A DNA stretch of 64,000 bases from Cordilura impudica. Taxonomy: Eukaryota; Arthropoda; Insecta; Diptera; Scathophagidae. This document shows, piece by piece, positions 11,509 to 22,589 of this stretch. Location of the stretch: contig OY821521.1 of assembly GCA_963682025.1 (NCBI GenBank), forward strand, positions 57,445,408 to 57,509,407. Direction: 5' to 3'. Each line of letters begins with the position of its first letter. Within the stretch, counting starts at the first letter, position 1. The notes below the pieces were generated by a model. That model was not told the DNA's origin. It ran no database searches and worked only from the letters and a program-made list of their open reading frames with translations. The translations under genes and the position numbers were made by a program.

Positions 11509-11800
11509 AATTATGTTTTTTTTGTAGTTACCATTTGTACATTTTCAACACATGGTAAATTTTCAGTACTGTGAAAAATTTTTTTGAATAGTATATATTT
11601 TTTATACTTTGCCTGATTTTGATATATAGATCTTTTTCCAAGGAATAAGTAAAAAATGTGTCTGTTTTATACAGTTTGATTATTTTACTGCAATTGGAAA
11701 TGATAAAAAAATGAAAAATTTAAAAAAATATTAAAATAAAAATTAAAAAAAATTAGTTCTTTAATTTGAAAAAATTTTAGAAAAATTTGTTTTGGTTCTG
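11509..11800. other. Short unassigned AT-rich spacer
   Basis: Nothing recognisable was seen between the 3' end of C2 and the left end of the mariner relic. Confidence 0.4.
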
Positions 11801-12520
11801 TTCAATAGGAAAAGTGAATTTTTAATTTTTCTCAAAAAAGAGGTATTTATTCATCAATTTCTATTTTGCCCTCTTCAAGGTAGTCCCCTTTAGATATAAT
11901 ACACTTATGCCAGCATTATTTTCCAATCCTCGAAGCAAGTCTGATATTTACTTTTTAGTATGGCCTTGACTTATCTCGGCGAGTCGGCTTTTATCTTCTC
12001 AATCCTCGCAAAACGCCGTCCTTTCATTGGTCTCTTCAATTTTGGGAACAGAAGAAAGTCGCAGAGGGCCAAATGTGGTGAACACGGTGGCTGAGGCATG
12101 ATTATGGTATTCTATTTGGCCAAAAAATTACGAACAATCAATGACGAGTGAGAAGGTGCATTATCGCGATGCAAAAGCCATGATTTTATTTTCAAAATTC
12201 CTGATGTTTTTTTCGTATTGCATATTGGAAGCTTTTTTTTGAAAAGCTTGTACTACTTTTTCTGACTCAGAGTACACACACCTTTTTTACACAAAATTCG
12301 ATGCAAATTCTTTGATCCATTTTTTTCCATATCAGAAAATCGCTGAACAAGCAAAACAAGTCTAACTGTTATGCCTCTCACAAACAAACTTGACTAAACA
12401 CAAACAAAATTAGTTAGGAACATATGTTCGAGACAAGTGTGCCAGTATAAAAAAAAAACATCGCTAATCGATGCACGTACCCCGAGAAATATCAAGATTC
12501 ACCTTTTCTAGTGAACGCAC
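11801..12520 (-). mobile_element. Element U: decayed mariner, internally deleted
   Basis: Inverted ends are recognisable: TTCAATAGGAAAAGTGAATT at 11801 and the inverse of TTCACCTTTTCTAGTGAACG near 12515. The right half of the transposase gene, on the minus strand, lies between. The length of about 0.72 kb against the usual ~1.3 kb for mariners indicates internal deletion, and several stops are present. A TA duplication at the boundaries is not clear. Confidence 0.7.
11830..12190 (-). pseudogene. mariner transposase, C-terminal half (pseudogene)
   Basis: The minus strand reads HRDNAPSHSS, then IIMPQPPCSPHLALCDFLLF, then PKLKRPMKGRRFARIEKIKA, then a C-terminal SKGDYLEEGK-like end. This is the mariner order: the second catalytic Asp in HDNAPAH, then the third in SPDLAPCDFFLF. 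Here SPDLAPCD reads SPHLALCD, so the Asp of the PDLAP motif is lost although the terminal D of CDF is kept. In-frame stops and a shift confirm a dead gene. The N-terminal helix-turn-helix half is missing. Confidence 0.8.
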
Positions 12521-12839
12521 CTCGTGTGAGATTGGCTTAGCTTTTCATATTAGCTTTTCATATCTGCCTGCCAAAAATCCAGACAATCCCAAGCAAATTT
12601 AGTATACGCCTTTTTCCTTTATTAATGTATGATATGTATAGGAAACATATTATAGGCTGCCCAGTTTAACTTTCCTACTAGTTAAAGAAAGGATATATTG
12701 AAAACTCGCATCTAATTTCTAAAATAAGTAATATCATATTTTATAAGTACACTTTCAAATATAATTTTTTCGCTAAGATTCGACTAATTTTGTTCATACA
12801 TAGTACAGATTTGCAAAGGCAACCGAATATTTTTCTATA
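12521..12839. other. Unassigned AT-rich spacer
   Basis: No coding region or repeat terminus was recognised here. Confidence 0.4.
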
Positions 12840-13217
12840 CTAGCAGATTCCAGCCCTCGAAATTCGAGTGCAAATTCTAGGAAATTTTATTTTTTCTTTA
12901 AATAAAAACCCTAAAAGTATGCTAATCAATTATAGACACTTCACAAATCAACACAAAAAAACAAACTCATTTTTATTACAAACATATTAATAATTTTAAT
13001 AAACACACACATAGCATTGCATAATTTTATGTATGCGTTGGTAGCAACTTAAAATACAATTTACTCAAAACAAAGGAAAAAATTTAAAAATTTTTAAATC
13101 TGCAAAACGGCTACAAAGAAATAACTTTCAAATAATATACGTTTGGTCAAAATCGGGATAAAATGGTAGAACAAAACATCTGGCACAAGAAATGGCCTAG
13201 CCTATTAATATTATATA
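12840..13217 (-). mobile_element. B2: non-autonomous Helitron-like element
   Basis: CTAGCAGATTCCAGCCCTCG at 12840 is the inverse of the 3' end, with the CTCGAAATTCGAG hairpin 12 nt inside. The inverse of the 5' end (CCTATTAATATTATA) is near 13217 and is extended by TA repeats. Confidence 0.8.
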
Positions 13218-14050
13218 TATATTTAATTATAAAATTAGTAGAGCATCAACCGATCGTTGTTCACCATTATCAAGGAACATACTTTTTCCTTGTTGCTTGA
13301 TTATCGCAAGGAAATAAAAAAAAAATAAAGAAAGAAATCATTCTGTTTAGTATATTGCAATCGTAAAACTGAATGCGAATTTTCATTATTGTTTGTCGTA
13401 TTTGTTGTTGTTATTATTTCTTCACAGTTATTTATATGTACAACGTAGTTTGTAAGTAAGTAATAGTAGTTCTGCCCATCGCCTCTCGCATGGTTAATGT
13501 GAAAAAGGCAAATGACGACGACGGCGGCGATGAAAAACGCAAATTCATTTCCCTCACGATAACACCAAAACGAAAATAATAAAGAACTGAAAAGAATTAC
13601 AACAAAACATTCAGATTGTATACAAACATTAACAATATGGGATACACTTGTACATTGTACTAAAAGTAGAGACCATCATGATATCAGTCAAGTCAGCCCA
13701 CACTTATTATCATACTATGAGTGTTATAATAATAGACTTATGGAAAAATGTTTGTTGAAATTTTAACGAAATTATCAAGGCCGAACTAAATGGTAAAAAA
13801 TGTGTAAAGAAAGAATCGTATTTTTTTTTACTTTCAAAGGAAGACTTATTTTGGATTTGATTTTAAACAACTTCTATAGATGTCAATATAAAGGCATATA
13901 CTTTGAAATCTGAATAATATTAAATAGAAATAAAAAGGATTCAATTAATATCGGGAATTACATTTAGAAAAAAAAAAAAAACATAAGTAAATAAATTGAA
14001 ATATAAAATTTATATAAAAATTATAGAAAATTAATATTGGCAAGGGAATA
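13218..14050. other. Apparently low-copy AT-rich DNA
   Basis: No repeat from this window recurs here, and base composition is more even (GACGACGACGGCGGCGATG near 13514). It may be single-copy intergenic or intronic DNA. I see no open frame with a domain. Confidence 0.4.
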
Positions 14051-14051
14051 A

Positions 14052-14102
14052 TCTATAATATTAATAGGCTAGGCGATTTCTTGTTAGCGATGTTTTGTTC
14101 TG
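14052..14102 (+). mobile_element. B3: 5' end fragment of a Helitron-like element
   Basis: TCTATAATATTAATAGGCTA and the following ~30 bp match other B copies. The match then switches directly to C-type sequence (ATCACTTATAGCAAATAACT). Confidence 0.7.
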
Positions 14103-14300
14103 TGTATCACTTATAGCAAATAACTGCAGGGGCTCTGGTTACACTTGTGGGGCTGTTGAATTTTGTATATTTTATACGTTTAGATTGTGAAATTTTTAAC
14201 GTTTTACAGCACAAGGTTGTTGAATTAGCTGAAACAATTTGATATCTTAATACACTTATATTTAACTATTACGCAAAAAAATGTAGGACGATTTTTCTCA
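14103..14300. mobile_element. C6: internal fragment of a C element
   Basis: It shares ATCACTTATAGC, AACTGCAGGGGCTC and the segment TTTTTAACGTTTTACAGCAC with TGTTGAATTAGCTGAAACA, which occurs inside C5. Both C termini are missing, and no array is present. Confidence 0.6.
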
Positions 14301-14302
14301 TA

Positions 14303-14627
14303 TCTATAATATTAATAGGCTAGGTGATTTATTGTTACCGATGTTCTGTTCTATCGTCTTATCCCGATTTGGACTAAACGTTGTTATTTGAAAGGTATTT
14401 CTATTTAGCTGTTCACCAGATTTACAGATTTTTTAATATTTTCCTTTATTTTGAGTAAATTCCATTTAAAGTTGCTACTAACACATACATAGAATTATAC
14501 GAATGCTATTATTAAATTTGTTAATGAGTGTGTTATCTTCATTCACAATAATAATACACCAAAAAAGTGTTGAGAAATAAAATTGCCTAGAAATTAAACT
14601 CGAATTTCGAGCGCTGGAATCTGCTAG
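14303..14627 (+). mobile_element. B4: complete Helitron-like element (B' subfamily)
   Basis: It runs from TCTATAATATTAATAGGC to the hairpin CTCGAATTTCGAG, 12 nt and CTAG, inserted between A and T. Its 325 bp lack coding potential. It carries the B' motif of a short ATTCACAATAATAAT stretch. Confidence 0.85.
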
Positions 14628-14769
14628 TTTTAATAAATTCTTATATTGGAAAAAGAACAGAAAAGTTTAAATGGAAATCTAAAAATATAAATTATTTTGA
14701 AAGCTTATGCACTGGATGTTATTGTTTCTATTTATTAGACCTTTTAGGGATATTTTCTGACTAACAATA

Positions 14770-15195
14770 ATTTTGATATTTTTTATTTTAAATTCTAACT
14801 CAATCTCTCTGTCCGTCGTGGGGCAACCCCATTCCCCCTTATCCAATTGATTTGAAACTTGGCCCATAGCCTTGTTGTAACTACAGATTAATTTTTGCGG
14901 TAGTCACGCACAGTTCACGTATGGTCACGCACAGTCACGGAGAGATTTTAAATGGATTTCCCCTTATCCGATCGATCTGAAACTTGGTCGATAGACTTGC
15001 TGTGAAAAAAATTAACTTCGACATAGTCACGCACAGTCACGTACAGTCACGCAGTGATTTAAGCCCCATTTCCCCTCATCCAATAAATCTGAAACTTAGT
15101 CCATAGACTTGTTGTGACCAAAGATTAATTTTAAAATAGTCACTCACAGATTCAAGACTCATGTGTGTAAGGAAAGAAAGAGTTTTAATAAAAAA
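14770..15195 (+). mobile_element. M1: element with tandem CAGTCACG units
   Basis: A non-coding element with about three internal copies of a ~110-150 bp unit: CATCCGATCGATCTGAAACT, then a CATAGACTTGTTGTGACC-like segment, then repeated GTCACGCACAGTCACG. The right end GGAAAGAAAGAGTTTTAAT is shared with M2. Superfamily unknown. Confidence 0.65.
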
Positions 15196-15199
15196 TTAG

Positions 15200-15415
15200 C
15201 TTTTATTTTAGTTAAAATCAAGTCTGATTTTCTCTGCACACCACTGTGCAGAGGGTATATATCAGTTTATCATTCCATTTGTATCGCAGAGAAAATGCAT
15301 TTACGAACCCCCATAAAGTATATATATTCATGATCATTGCAACAATTCGAGTGGATATAGCAATGTCCGTCCTTCCGTCTCTCTGTTAAAATCATGCTTA
15401 TTCAGAAAATAAACC
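15200..15415 (-). mobile_element. Distant mini-me-like fragment
   Basis: CTGCACACCACTGTGCAGAG, GGGTATATATCAGTTTATCA, GAGTGGATATAGCAATGTCC and GTCCTTCCGTCTCTCTG follow the usual mini-me order in inverse orientation but differ from family A. The related copy at 58600-58810 shares the CTCTGCACAGTGGTG end. Confidence 0.6.
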
Positions 15416-15574
15416 ATTTAAATATGTTAACTTGGAACAATATCGTTTGTCAATATTTCGACCAGATTGGTGTTAAAAATGGTGAAAATCAGAAATAATT
15501 GTGCAATAATATAACCTAAAATACGGAAACACTTCTAGAAAATGTTTGAAAAATTCAATGTTTTTTTGTATTAA

Positions 15575-16076
15575 TTTAGTATTAATTTTATTATTTTCTA
15601 TAAAAAAAAATCTTATTTTCGCCCTTTGTCATTTAATGATTGATTTTGAAATTATTCAGGCTCAAGATCAAATGTTTTTACTTTAAATAAAGAAAAAACA
15701 TTGGCACATTTGTTTCAAAAAATTGATCTATATTCCGCATGACAGGTTATACAGCTGTTTCGGGAAGAGTCAGCAACCCTCATCAGTAACCAAAAGCAGT
15801 AGATAGTTAGTTCGGTAAAAAGTTAGATTCATATACATTTCCTGAAAACAACTAAATGAGAATTCAAGCAGAAGTTATACTATTTAAGCCTCTTCCAATA
15901 TATAAAATTAAAATATAGAACAACTTTGTAACAAATATGTTTTTATATGAGTACAAATTGCATACTACAATATACATGTTTGTTTTATGTAGAAACAAAT
16001 GTGCCAATGTTTTTGCTTTATTGAAAGTAAAAACATTTCATCTTGAGCCGGAATAATTTCAAACTCAATCAATTTA
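15575..16076 (+). mobile_element. H2: element H with long inverted ends
   Basis: Inverted arms lie at about 15635-15705 and 16008-16076 (GATTGATTTTGAAATTATTC and TTTTTACTTTAAATAAAG). A ~300-bp loop includes GGGAAGAGTCAGCAACCCTC and GAATTCAAGCAGAAGTTATA, both shared with H3. The 60 bp left of the arm is also shared with H3 and, inverted, with H1. Confidence 0.7.
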
Positions 16077-16323
16077 GGATTAAGCTAATCAAATTTTTCG
16101 CTTCTTCTCATATTTTTTTCCATTTGTTATAAATAATAACATATTTATTGCTTACTCTACACAAGCCCCAAAAAAAAATATAACACTAAAATAAAAATTA
16201 TAATCAAACGGTAAAGGTTACCCTTATTTTTCAAAAATATGAGCAAATTTGAATAAAATCTATGCCACATTTTATTTTCTCATAGTTTTAACTGAAGATC
16301 GATAGAAGCTTCATAGGAGAACA

Positions 16324-16703
16324 TCTATAATGTTAATAGGCTAGGCGATTTCTTGTGACGGATGTTTTGTTCTACCGTTTTATCCCGATTTTGACCAAAT
16401 TTATAATATTGGAAGGTATTTCTTTTTAGCCGTTTTGCAGATCTACAGATTTTTAAATTTTTTCCTTTATTTTGTGTAAATTGCATTTAAAGTTGCTACC
16501 AGCACGTACATAAAATTATACAATGCTCTGTGTGTGTTTATTAAATTTGTTAATGTGTTTGTAATAAAAATGAGTTTGTTTTTTGTGTTGATTTGTGAAT
16601 TGGGTATGTATAATTGATTAGCATACTTTTAGGGTCTCTATATAATGAAAAAATAAAATTTCCTAGAATTTGCGCTCGAATTTCGAGGGCTGGAATCTGC
16701 TAG
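16324..16703 (+). mobile_element. B5: complete Helitron-like element
   Basis: 380 bp from TCTATAATGTTAATAGGC to hairpin plus CTAG, with A on the left and T on the right. One of the best-preserved copies for defining the family. Non-coding. Confidence 0.88.
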
Positions 16704-17320
16704 TGATTATAAATGGTGTTATATAATAAATTTTTAGACTGATGTTTGCAGCGAGTAAATACCAGCCAGAAATCAAATTTTTGTTTCAATGAAGAAGTAA
16801 CTTTTTTATACAACAATATATCTTTATATGTATATTCTTCCAACCATGGAAGCAGTTGCTAAAGCCGATTTCCGGAATGGCTGCTAAATGCTATACGATC
16901 GTTTTAAAACGGTATCATCTGATTAGTCTTTTGAGTTTATTGAGTTACCAGATTCTGGTTGTGCAATGATACTAAATGAATGTTGTGCGAAATAGTCTCG
17001 TGGACTGACAACAGCATGACACAGTTCATGCAAACAAGGTACAGTGGTGCCCTCAGAACAAATGAGGTTGCAAAAATAAAAAGTTTCATGTGCGATTATG
17101 ATATTTGAATAAGCTCGTATAAATATTAGAAAATATAACCCCTCAAAGTTGACCGATTTGCAGTTTTTAAAAAACGCATAATTTTTACGCAAGTTTCAGG
17201 TAGAATATAAAAAAAAGGAATAGGTAACTAACCGTACTTTTTTTTTTTTTTTCTATCAATTTATATATTTATTCAGTATATTATAGAAAAAATTACGACT
17301 GTTCTAAAATTTATATGTAA
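16704..17320. other. Unassigned DNA between two B elements
   Basis: A minus-strand open frame at 16923-17192 (89 codons, one CLHELCHAVV segment) has no family I recognise, and I do not call it a gene. A T-run follows at about 17238. Confidence 0.4.
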
Positions 17321-17703
17321 CTAGCAGATTCCAGCCCTCGAAATTCGAGTGCAAATTCTAGGAAATTTTATTTTTTCATTAAGTAAAGACCCTAAAGGTA
17401 TGCTAATCAATTTTAGCCACTTCGCAAATTAACACAAAAAACAAACTCAATTTTTTTATTACAAACACATTAACAAATTTAATAAACACACATATAGCAT
17501 TGCATAATTGTATGTGTTAGTAGTTAGTAGCAACTTTAAATGCAATTTACTCAAAACGAAGGAAAAACTTTAAAAATATGTAAATCTGCAAAACGGCTAA
17601 AAAGAAATACCTTTCAAATAATATACGTTTGGTCAAAATCGGGATAAAACGGTAGCACGAAACATCGGTCACAAGAAACCGCCTAGCCTATTAATATTAT
17701 AGA
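17321..17703 (-). mobile_element. B6: complete Helitron-like element
   Basis: 383 bp inverse copy with CTAG at 17321 and the TC end at 17703, flanked A|T. Non-coding. Confidence 0.88.
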
Positions 17704-19526
17704 TAACGTTGTAATTTATTTGAAATTTTATTTGAATTTATTTGAAATAAAGAATAATTAACAAATAAAGGGAGTATAATAAAAACTTGGTTTTTAAAGG
17801 TTGCTTTTTCAATTAATTTTATTTTTTTTTTAAGGTGAATTATTTTAAATTATAAAAACCTTGAAAAAGAAACATATAAAATATAAAATTTATATTTAAC
17901 ATAAACATGATTTTTTTCTTGGCGTTAACAAATTTCAAATTTGATAACCCATAAGTAATAATTTAGAAGGTGTGGCAGCTTGTTTAAACACTTATTTCAT
18001 AGGTTGGACAAATATCAATCATATGGCCATCAACTTATTTGACTATCTCAATTGGTTCAGAAGTTTTAATTTTTGCAACCAAAAAACTGAAATGGCCTCA
18101 CTGTGCGACACGTGAAACTGAATTAATATTTCTTGTTAATAGTTTATCCTTGATTTTTGAACAACTCTAGCTTGATTTATTAGGTCTTGCTTAGCATTTT
18201 GTTAGAAAGCATTGTAATAGAGAATTTAATATCGCGTTTAATTCTATATATTTTAGAGTTTTTCAAAACCAAACGATATTTGAATATTTTATTTTCTAAA
18301 ATTGATTTTTCAAAATTAAATCTTTGCTTGGAAGTGTTGCTCACCAGTTGATGTATTTGCTTGACCAATATGCTCTTCGTCTCAACGCTTTCTCTGCCAT
18401 CTTCAAACTGTAACGTACAACTTTTAAGCATTTTTTTTCGACATAGCCGTGTCCCCGAAGCCCTTCTGCATTATTTGTAACGTTTGTGCAGTAGAAATTT
18501 CATTGTGCAAAGAAATTAATGAAAATGCCGACTATGGGATATACGGACGGACTGACATTGTAAAATCGACTCAGGAAGTATCGCTCGTTATAGACAGCTC
18601 TGAGTTAGACTCATTGATAAGTAATTTTGATCAGGGTATATACAAATTTTTTTATATATTTTTTTTTACCAACTTTTAATAACGAGTGTATGCAAACATC
18701 ATCCAGAAATAAATTTCAAAACAAAGTAATAAGATTCGTATGGTCTTTAATAGTAAGTAGGACTGTAATGGTCTCTACACTACACTACATATTAGAACTT
18801 ATACTACTTGTTAGGGCGTAAGTAGTATAAAAATCTCTGGGTGGGTTTTTTTTTTTTGAAAATCGTTTTCATCATTTCATTTTCCTTTTCTGCTGATTAC
18901 AATGATGATGCTTGTGCCTGTTGGTACGAGTAGTGTTACATATTGTTACTTTGGCACATTGTAAGCCCAGCATTCAAACGTATACGAGTATATGTATGTA
19001 GTGTGTATACGTTTTTATGTCGAATGTTTACAGAAAATGTAATATTTCTTTTATACTTTTCGTCTTCATTTGTATATAATTTTTTTTTTTCATCTTACAT
19101 ATTGTTGACCAAGGGTTTGGTTTTTCAACACTAGCTTTTTTTTTTGTACTTTCCATTCATAGATTCGTAGTGGTTGCGGCGTTCCTTACGACCATTCTTA
19201 TCTTAACGAGCAGCATACAAGCATAATAATGAAAAGCGGAAACTAATAAAAACGGAAATAAAAGTATATTGCACAGAGTGCTTAATTTAAAGAAAGAAAA
19301 AAAAAATTAATGTTAAAAACAAACTCAAATATATAAATAAATGAGAATCGATATAGATTGAAACATAAAGAAAAGTGTAATTTAGATAAAAAGTGAAGGT
19401 TGCTGTCAAAACCATTTTAAAATATATTAAATTTCTGGGGTTATGTCTAAATAGCTCAAGCATGTGTGGACAGTTTAAGTGGGTGATTAAATAAAATAGT
19501 ATCCGAATTAATGTTAATGTTTATTT
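17704..19526. other. AT-rich unassigned DNA
   Basis: A small mini-me-like trace lies at 18536-18580 (GGGATATACGGACGGACTGA, then AAATCGACTCAGGAAG). The frames at 18180-18431, 18449-18679 and 18943-19134 carry no domain. From 18840 to 19300 the composition looks less repetitive and may be low-copy DNA. Confidence 0.4.
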
Positions 19527-19534
19527 AAGAAAAG

Positions 19535-19840
19535 AAAAAAAAAATATAAATTATTTTGATTAAATTTTTTTTTTATTTATTCATTTTAGTCTTGGAACAA
19601 ATCCTTACAGACATTAAAATCATAAAATAAAATAACATAAAAATTTTAACATATGAAATGAGCAATTTGTGAATTTGAATTTGTGAATTTGAATTTGTGA
19701 ATTCACAAATTGCTCATTTCATATGTTAAAATTTTTATGTTATTTTATTTTATGATTTTAATGTCTGTAAGGATTTGTTCTAAGACTAAAATAAATAAAT
19801 AAAAAAAAAAATTGAATCAAATAATTTATATTTTTTTTTC
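19535..19840. repeat. ~300-bp near-perfect palindrome at the LINE-2 3' end
   Basis: Two ~140-bp arms (19535-19675 and 19700-19840) are inverse copies with only scattered differences. They are joined by a short direct repeat of TTTGTGAATTTGAA. Each arm reads as a LINE 3' tail, TGTCTGTAAGGATTTGTTC then AAATAAATAAA. The right arm begins at the LINE-2 stop codon, so the element's 3' UTR is a giant hairpin. Confidence 0.9.
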
Positions 19841-20185
19841 TTAGCTTAAGTACAGAATACTTACATTTAAATAATAGTCAACAAATTGATAAAAATCATT
19901 AAAGTTAGTACATAATCTTCTTAACGGATCGACGTTGGCATAGTTGGTACGGAAAACTGGAATTGAAAGTGGATGAATGTAGCGTGTACGTCGCTGAGGA
20001 ACATTAAATGAACTAGCGCATCAGGAGAATTTACAGGATAAGTCGGCATTAATTAGATTTAGCAGAAACGACACATGCAACATGGTTCTACGGCTTTTGA
20101 GTGTTGCCAACGCTAATCTACTGGCATAAGAAGCCAATTTTGTTCCCGGATTATAAGAAAAATACCGCAAACAGGACAGAAGAAA
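19841..20185 (-). pseudogene. LINE-2 ORF2 C-terminal end (pseudogene)
   Basis: Minus-strand translation gives LASYASRLALATLKSRR, an in-frame stop after DLSCKFS, then FNVPQRRTRYIHPLSIPVF, TNYANVDPLRRLCTNFND and a terminal VSILYLS before TAA at 19841. This SYxSRL, RR and FNVPxRxTR order is the usual C-terminal tail after the RT thumb in several insect non-LTR elements. The single internal stop and the missing link to the upstream RT show that it is dead. Confidence 0.68.
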
Positions 20186-20405
20186 TTATTTTTTTCAATT
20201 CCATTCAATTCAATTTTATTGTTTCATAATGATATACAAAATTTTTTAAATTTTAGTTCAAGGTTTTTAACATTTTTCCTTTTTCAGCTTAGATATTATA
20301 ATGGGTTTCTTAGAATAGAATTTATAATTTGGAGGCAAAAACTTTCAAAAACATATATGAATTTATTTTTGGTATATGATAAAATTTAAACTAGGACTTA
20401 ATATA

Positions 20406-20880
20406 CTATGATGAGGCCAGCTCAACAATATGATCATACTCAGAGCAAGAACATTTGGCATTAAAATTAGCAGACACTTTGTCTATTTGGAAAACCACTA
20501 GGTCGACATTTCCGATCTGGTGGAGTCGTGCCGTAGAGTACTATCTTGGAAGTATATATATTAGCTTCAAAAGTTTGTTCTGGAGTACCTAGAGCATTTT
20601 CAAATAACAATTTTCACTTTTTGCCCAAACAGGGGTGGCATAAAATATCACAGCATGAAATATTAACTTAAATATTAGCATTTTGTTTTCAATATTTAAT
20701 GACGATGATCTACTAATAAATGGATATAAGGTTCTAATAAGGACATTACGTTTATTTACAATATATGAGATATGATCCTTATATGTTAGTTTAGTATCTA
20801 GAGTTACACCTAAATATTTAACAATACTTTCCCAATTTATTTCCGAATTGTTAACCTGAGGAAGAAAACATTCTTTTATT
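20406..20880 (-). pseudogene. LINE-1 RT thumb and C-terminal domain (pseudogene)
   Basis: The minus strand reads ECFLPQVNNSEINWESIVKY, then LGVTLDTKLTYKDHI, NKMLIFKLIFHAVIFYATPV and, after one stop, LQNKLLKLIYILPR, IGNVDLVV and CSCSEYDHIVELASS before TAG at 20406. VKYLGVTLD.KLT...HI followed by Y..P.W is the canonical post-palm part of Jockey-clade RTs. The first ~19 residues of the apparent open frame (upstream of KECFL) are encoded by the inserted C3 terminus, not by the LINE. Confidence 0.82.
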
Positions 20881-21316
20881 GATGTGTAAACATCTATACG
20901 CGCAGGTAGGTAAATTTCTATTTCACAATACATTCACAAAAACAGCGTAATATGTGAGCGTAACATCTTACGCGTAAGATGTGAGCATTTAGACAATTCG
21001 GTGTGACTTATGATTGTTTGGTGAAAAAATTATGATATGTTATTACCTTTTTGTCTCTGTTTTCTGCATTTTATTTCTCCACTTTTTATAAACATTTAAA
21101 ATTAATTTTCTCAAACATTTAATTTATTCCACATATATTAACACAATTTAATATTAATGCTAATCAAACATAAATAAAATAAAAAATAAACGAATGACTG
21201 TAAAAAGGAAGTGTCTGGATATAAAATGAAGGCACAATTTATTGGAAGTGTTTGGAGACAAAATGAAGTGTGAGGAAATTAAATCAGGGAGCGAATAGCG
21301 TTATAAAAACGTTTTT
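20881..21316 (+). mobile_element. C3: 5' end of a C element, head of a C3-C4 composite
   Basis: GATGTGTAAACATCTATACG at 20881 is followed by the conserved 5' ~160 bp (ATTTCACAATACATTCACAA, GTGACTTATGATTG). About 270 bp of sequence that I cannot match then leads directly into the 5' end of C4. It includes an internal duplicate GTAACATCTTACGCGTAAGA, itself palindromic. Confidence 0.75.
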
Positions 21317-22582
21317 GATGTGTAAACATCTATACGCGCAGGGGGGTAAATTTCAAAAACAGCGTAACATGTGAGTCGTAAGACAAAATGCGATTGTATT
21401 GGTGAAAAAATTATGATATTATAACCTGTTTGAAAATTAAAAATGAAAAATACAAAATGAAAAATAAAAAATTAAAAATTAAAAATAAAAAATTAAAATT
21501 TAAAAATGAAAAATGAAAAATTAAAAATTAAAAATGAAAAATAAAGAATAAAAAATGAACAATGAAAAATAAAAAATGAAAAATGAAAAGTAAAAAATGA
21601 TAAATAAAAAATGAAAAATAAAAAATTAAACATGAAAAATAAAAAATGAAAAATTAAAAAATGCAAAATGAAAAACGAAAAAATAAAAATTAATAATGAA
21701 AAATAAAAAATGAAAAATAAAAAAATTAAAAATAAAAAATTAAAAATGAAAAATAAAAAATGAAAAATGAATTAAAATTAAAAATGAAAAATAAAAAATG
21801 AAAAACAAAAAATTAAAAATGAAAAATGAAAAATGAAAAACGAAAAATGAAAAATAAAAAATGAAAAAAAAACGAAAAATTAAAAATTAAAAATGGAAAA
21901 TAAAAAATTAAGAATCAAAACGAAAAATAAAAAATGAAAAATAAAAAAAAAAATAAAAAGGAAAAATTGAAAATAAAATATAAAAAATGAATAATAAAAA
22001 ATTAAAACTAAAAAATTAAAAATAAGAAATGAAAAATAAACAACGAAACATGGAAAATAAGAAATGAAAAATGAAAAACTAAAATTAAAAATTAGTAATG
22101 AAAAATAAAAAATTAAAAATAAAATATTAAATATAAAGAATGAAAAATAAAAAATAAAAATTGAAAAATAAAAAATGCAAAATGAAAAAGAAAAATAAAA
22201 ATTGAAAAATGAAAAATGAAGAAAAAAATTAAAAATTAAAAATAAAACTGAAAAATGAAAAATAAAAAATTAAAAATTAAAAATTAATTAAAAATTACAA
22301 ATTAAAAATTGAAAATTGAAAATAGAAAATGAAAAGTGTAAAATTAAAAACAAAAATTAAAAGTGAAAGTGAAAAACGAAAAAATAAAAATAAAAAATAA
22401 AAAACGAAAAATTAAAAATTAACCGGTTAAAATAATATATAATAATAAATATTTTTATATTAGCAGAGCCCCTGCAGTTGATTGCTATAAGTGATACGCT
22501 TTCTGTTTGATTTTAAGAAAGTGCTATAAAAAAATCTTTAATTACTAGATGTTTACACATCTCCCCTGCGATCGGACTCACA
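21317..22582 (+). mobile_element. C4: complete C element with ~1-kb A-rich array
   Basis: The 5' terminus is at 21317 and the 3' terminus TAGATGTTTACACATCTCCC, then ATCGGACTCACATGA, is at about 22582. The array of AAAAATGAAAAATAAAAAAT units occupies about 21430-22410, then TTAACCGGTTAAAATAAT starts the conserved tail. It sits inside the LINE-1 RT. Left flank TTTTATT and right flank TTTTTTTTT are LINE sequence. Confidence 0.85.
21430..22410. repeat. (AAAAATGAAAAATAAAAAAT)n array inside C4
   Basis: Almost 1 kb built from AAAAATG, AAAAATA and AAAAATT words in irregular order. The A-rich strand has A, T and G but very few C. It is the inverse equivalent of the array in C1. Confidence 0.9.
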
Positions 22583-22589
22583 TGATTTT

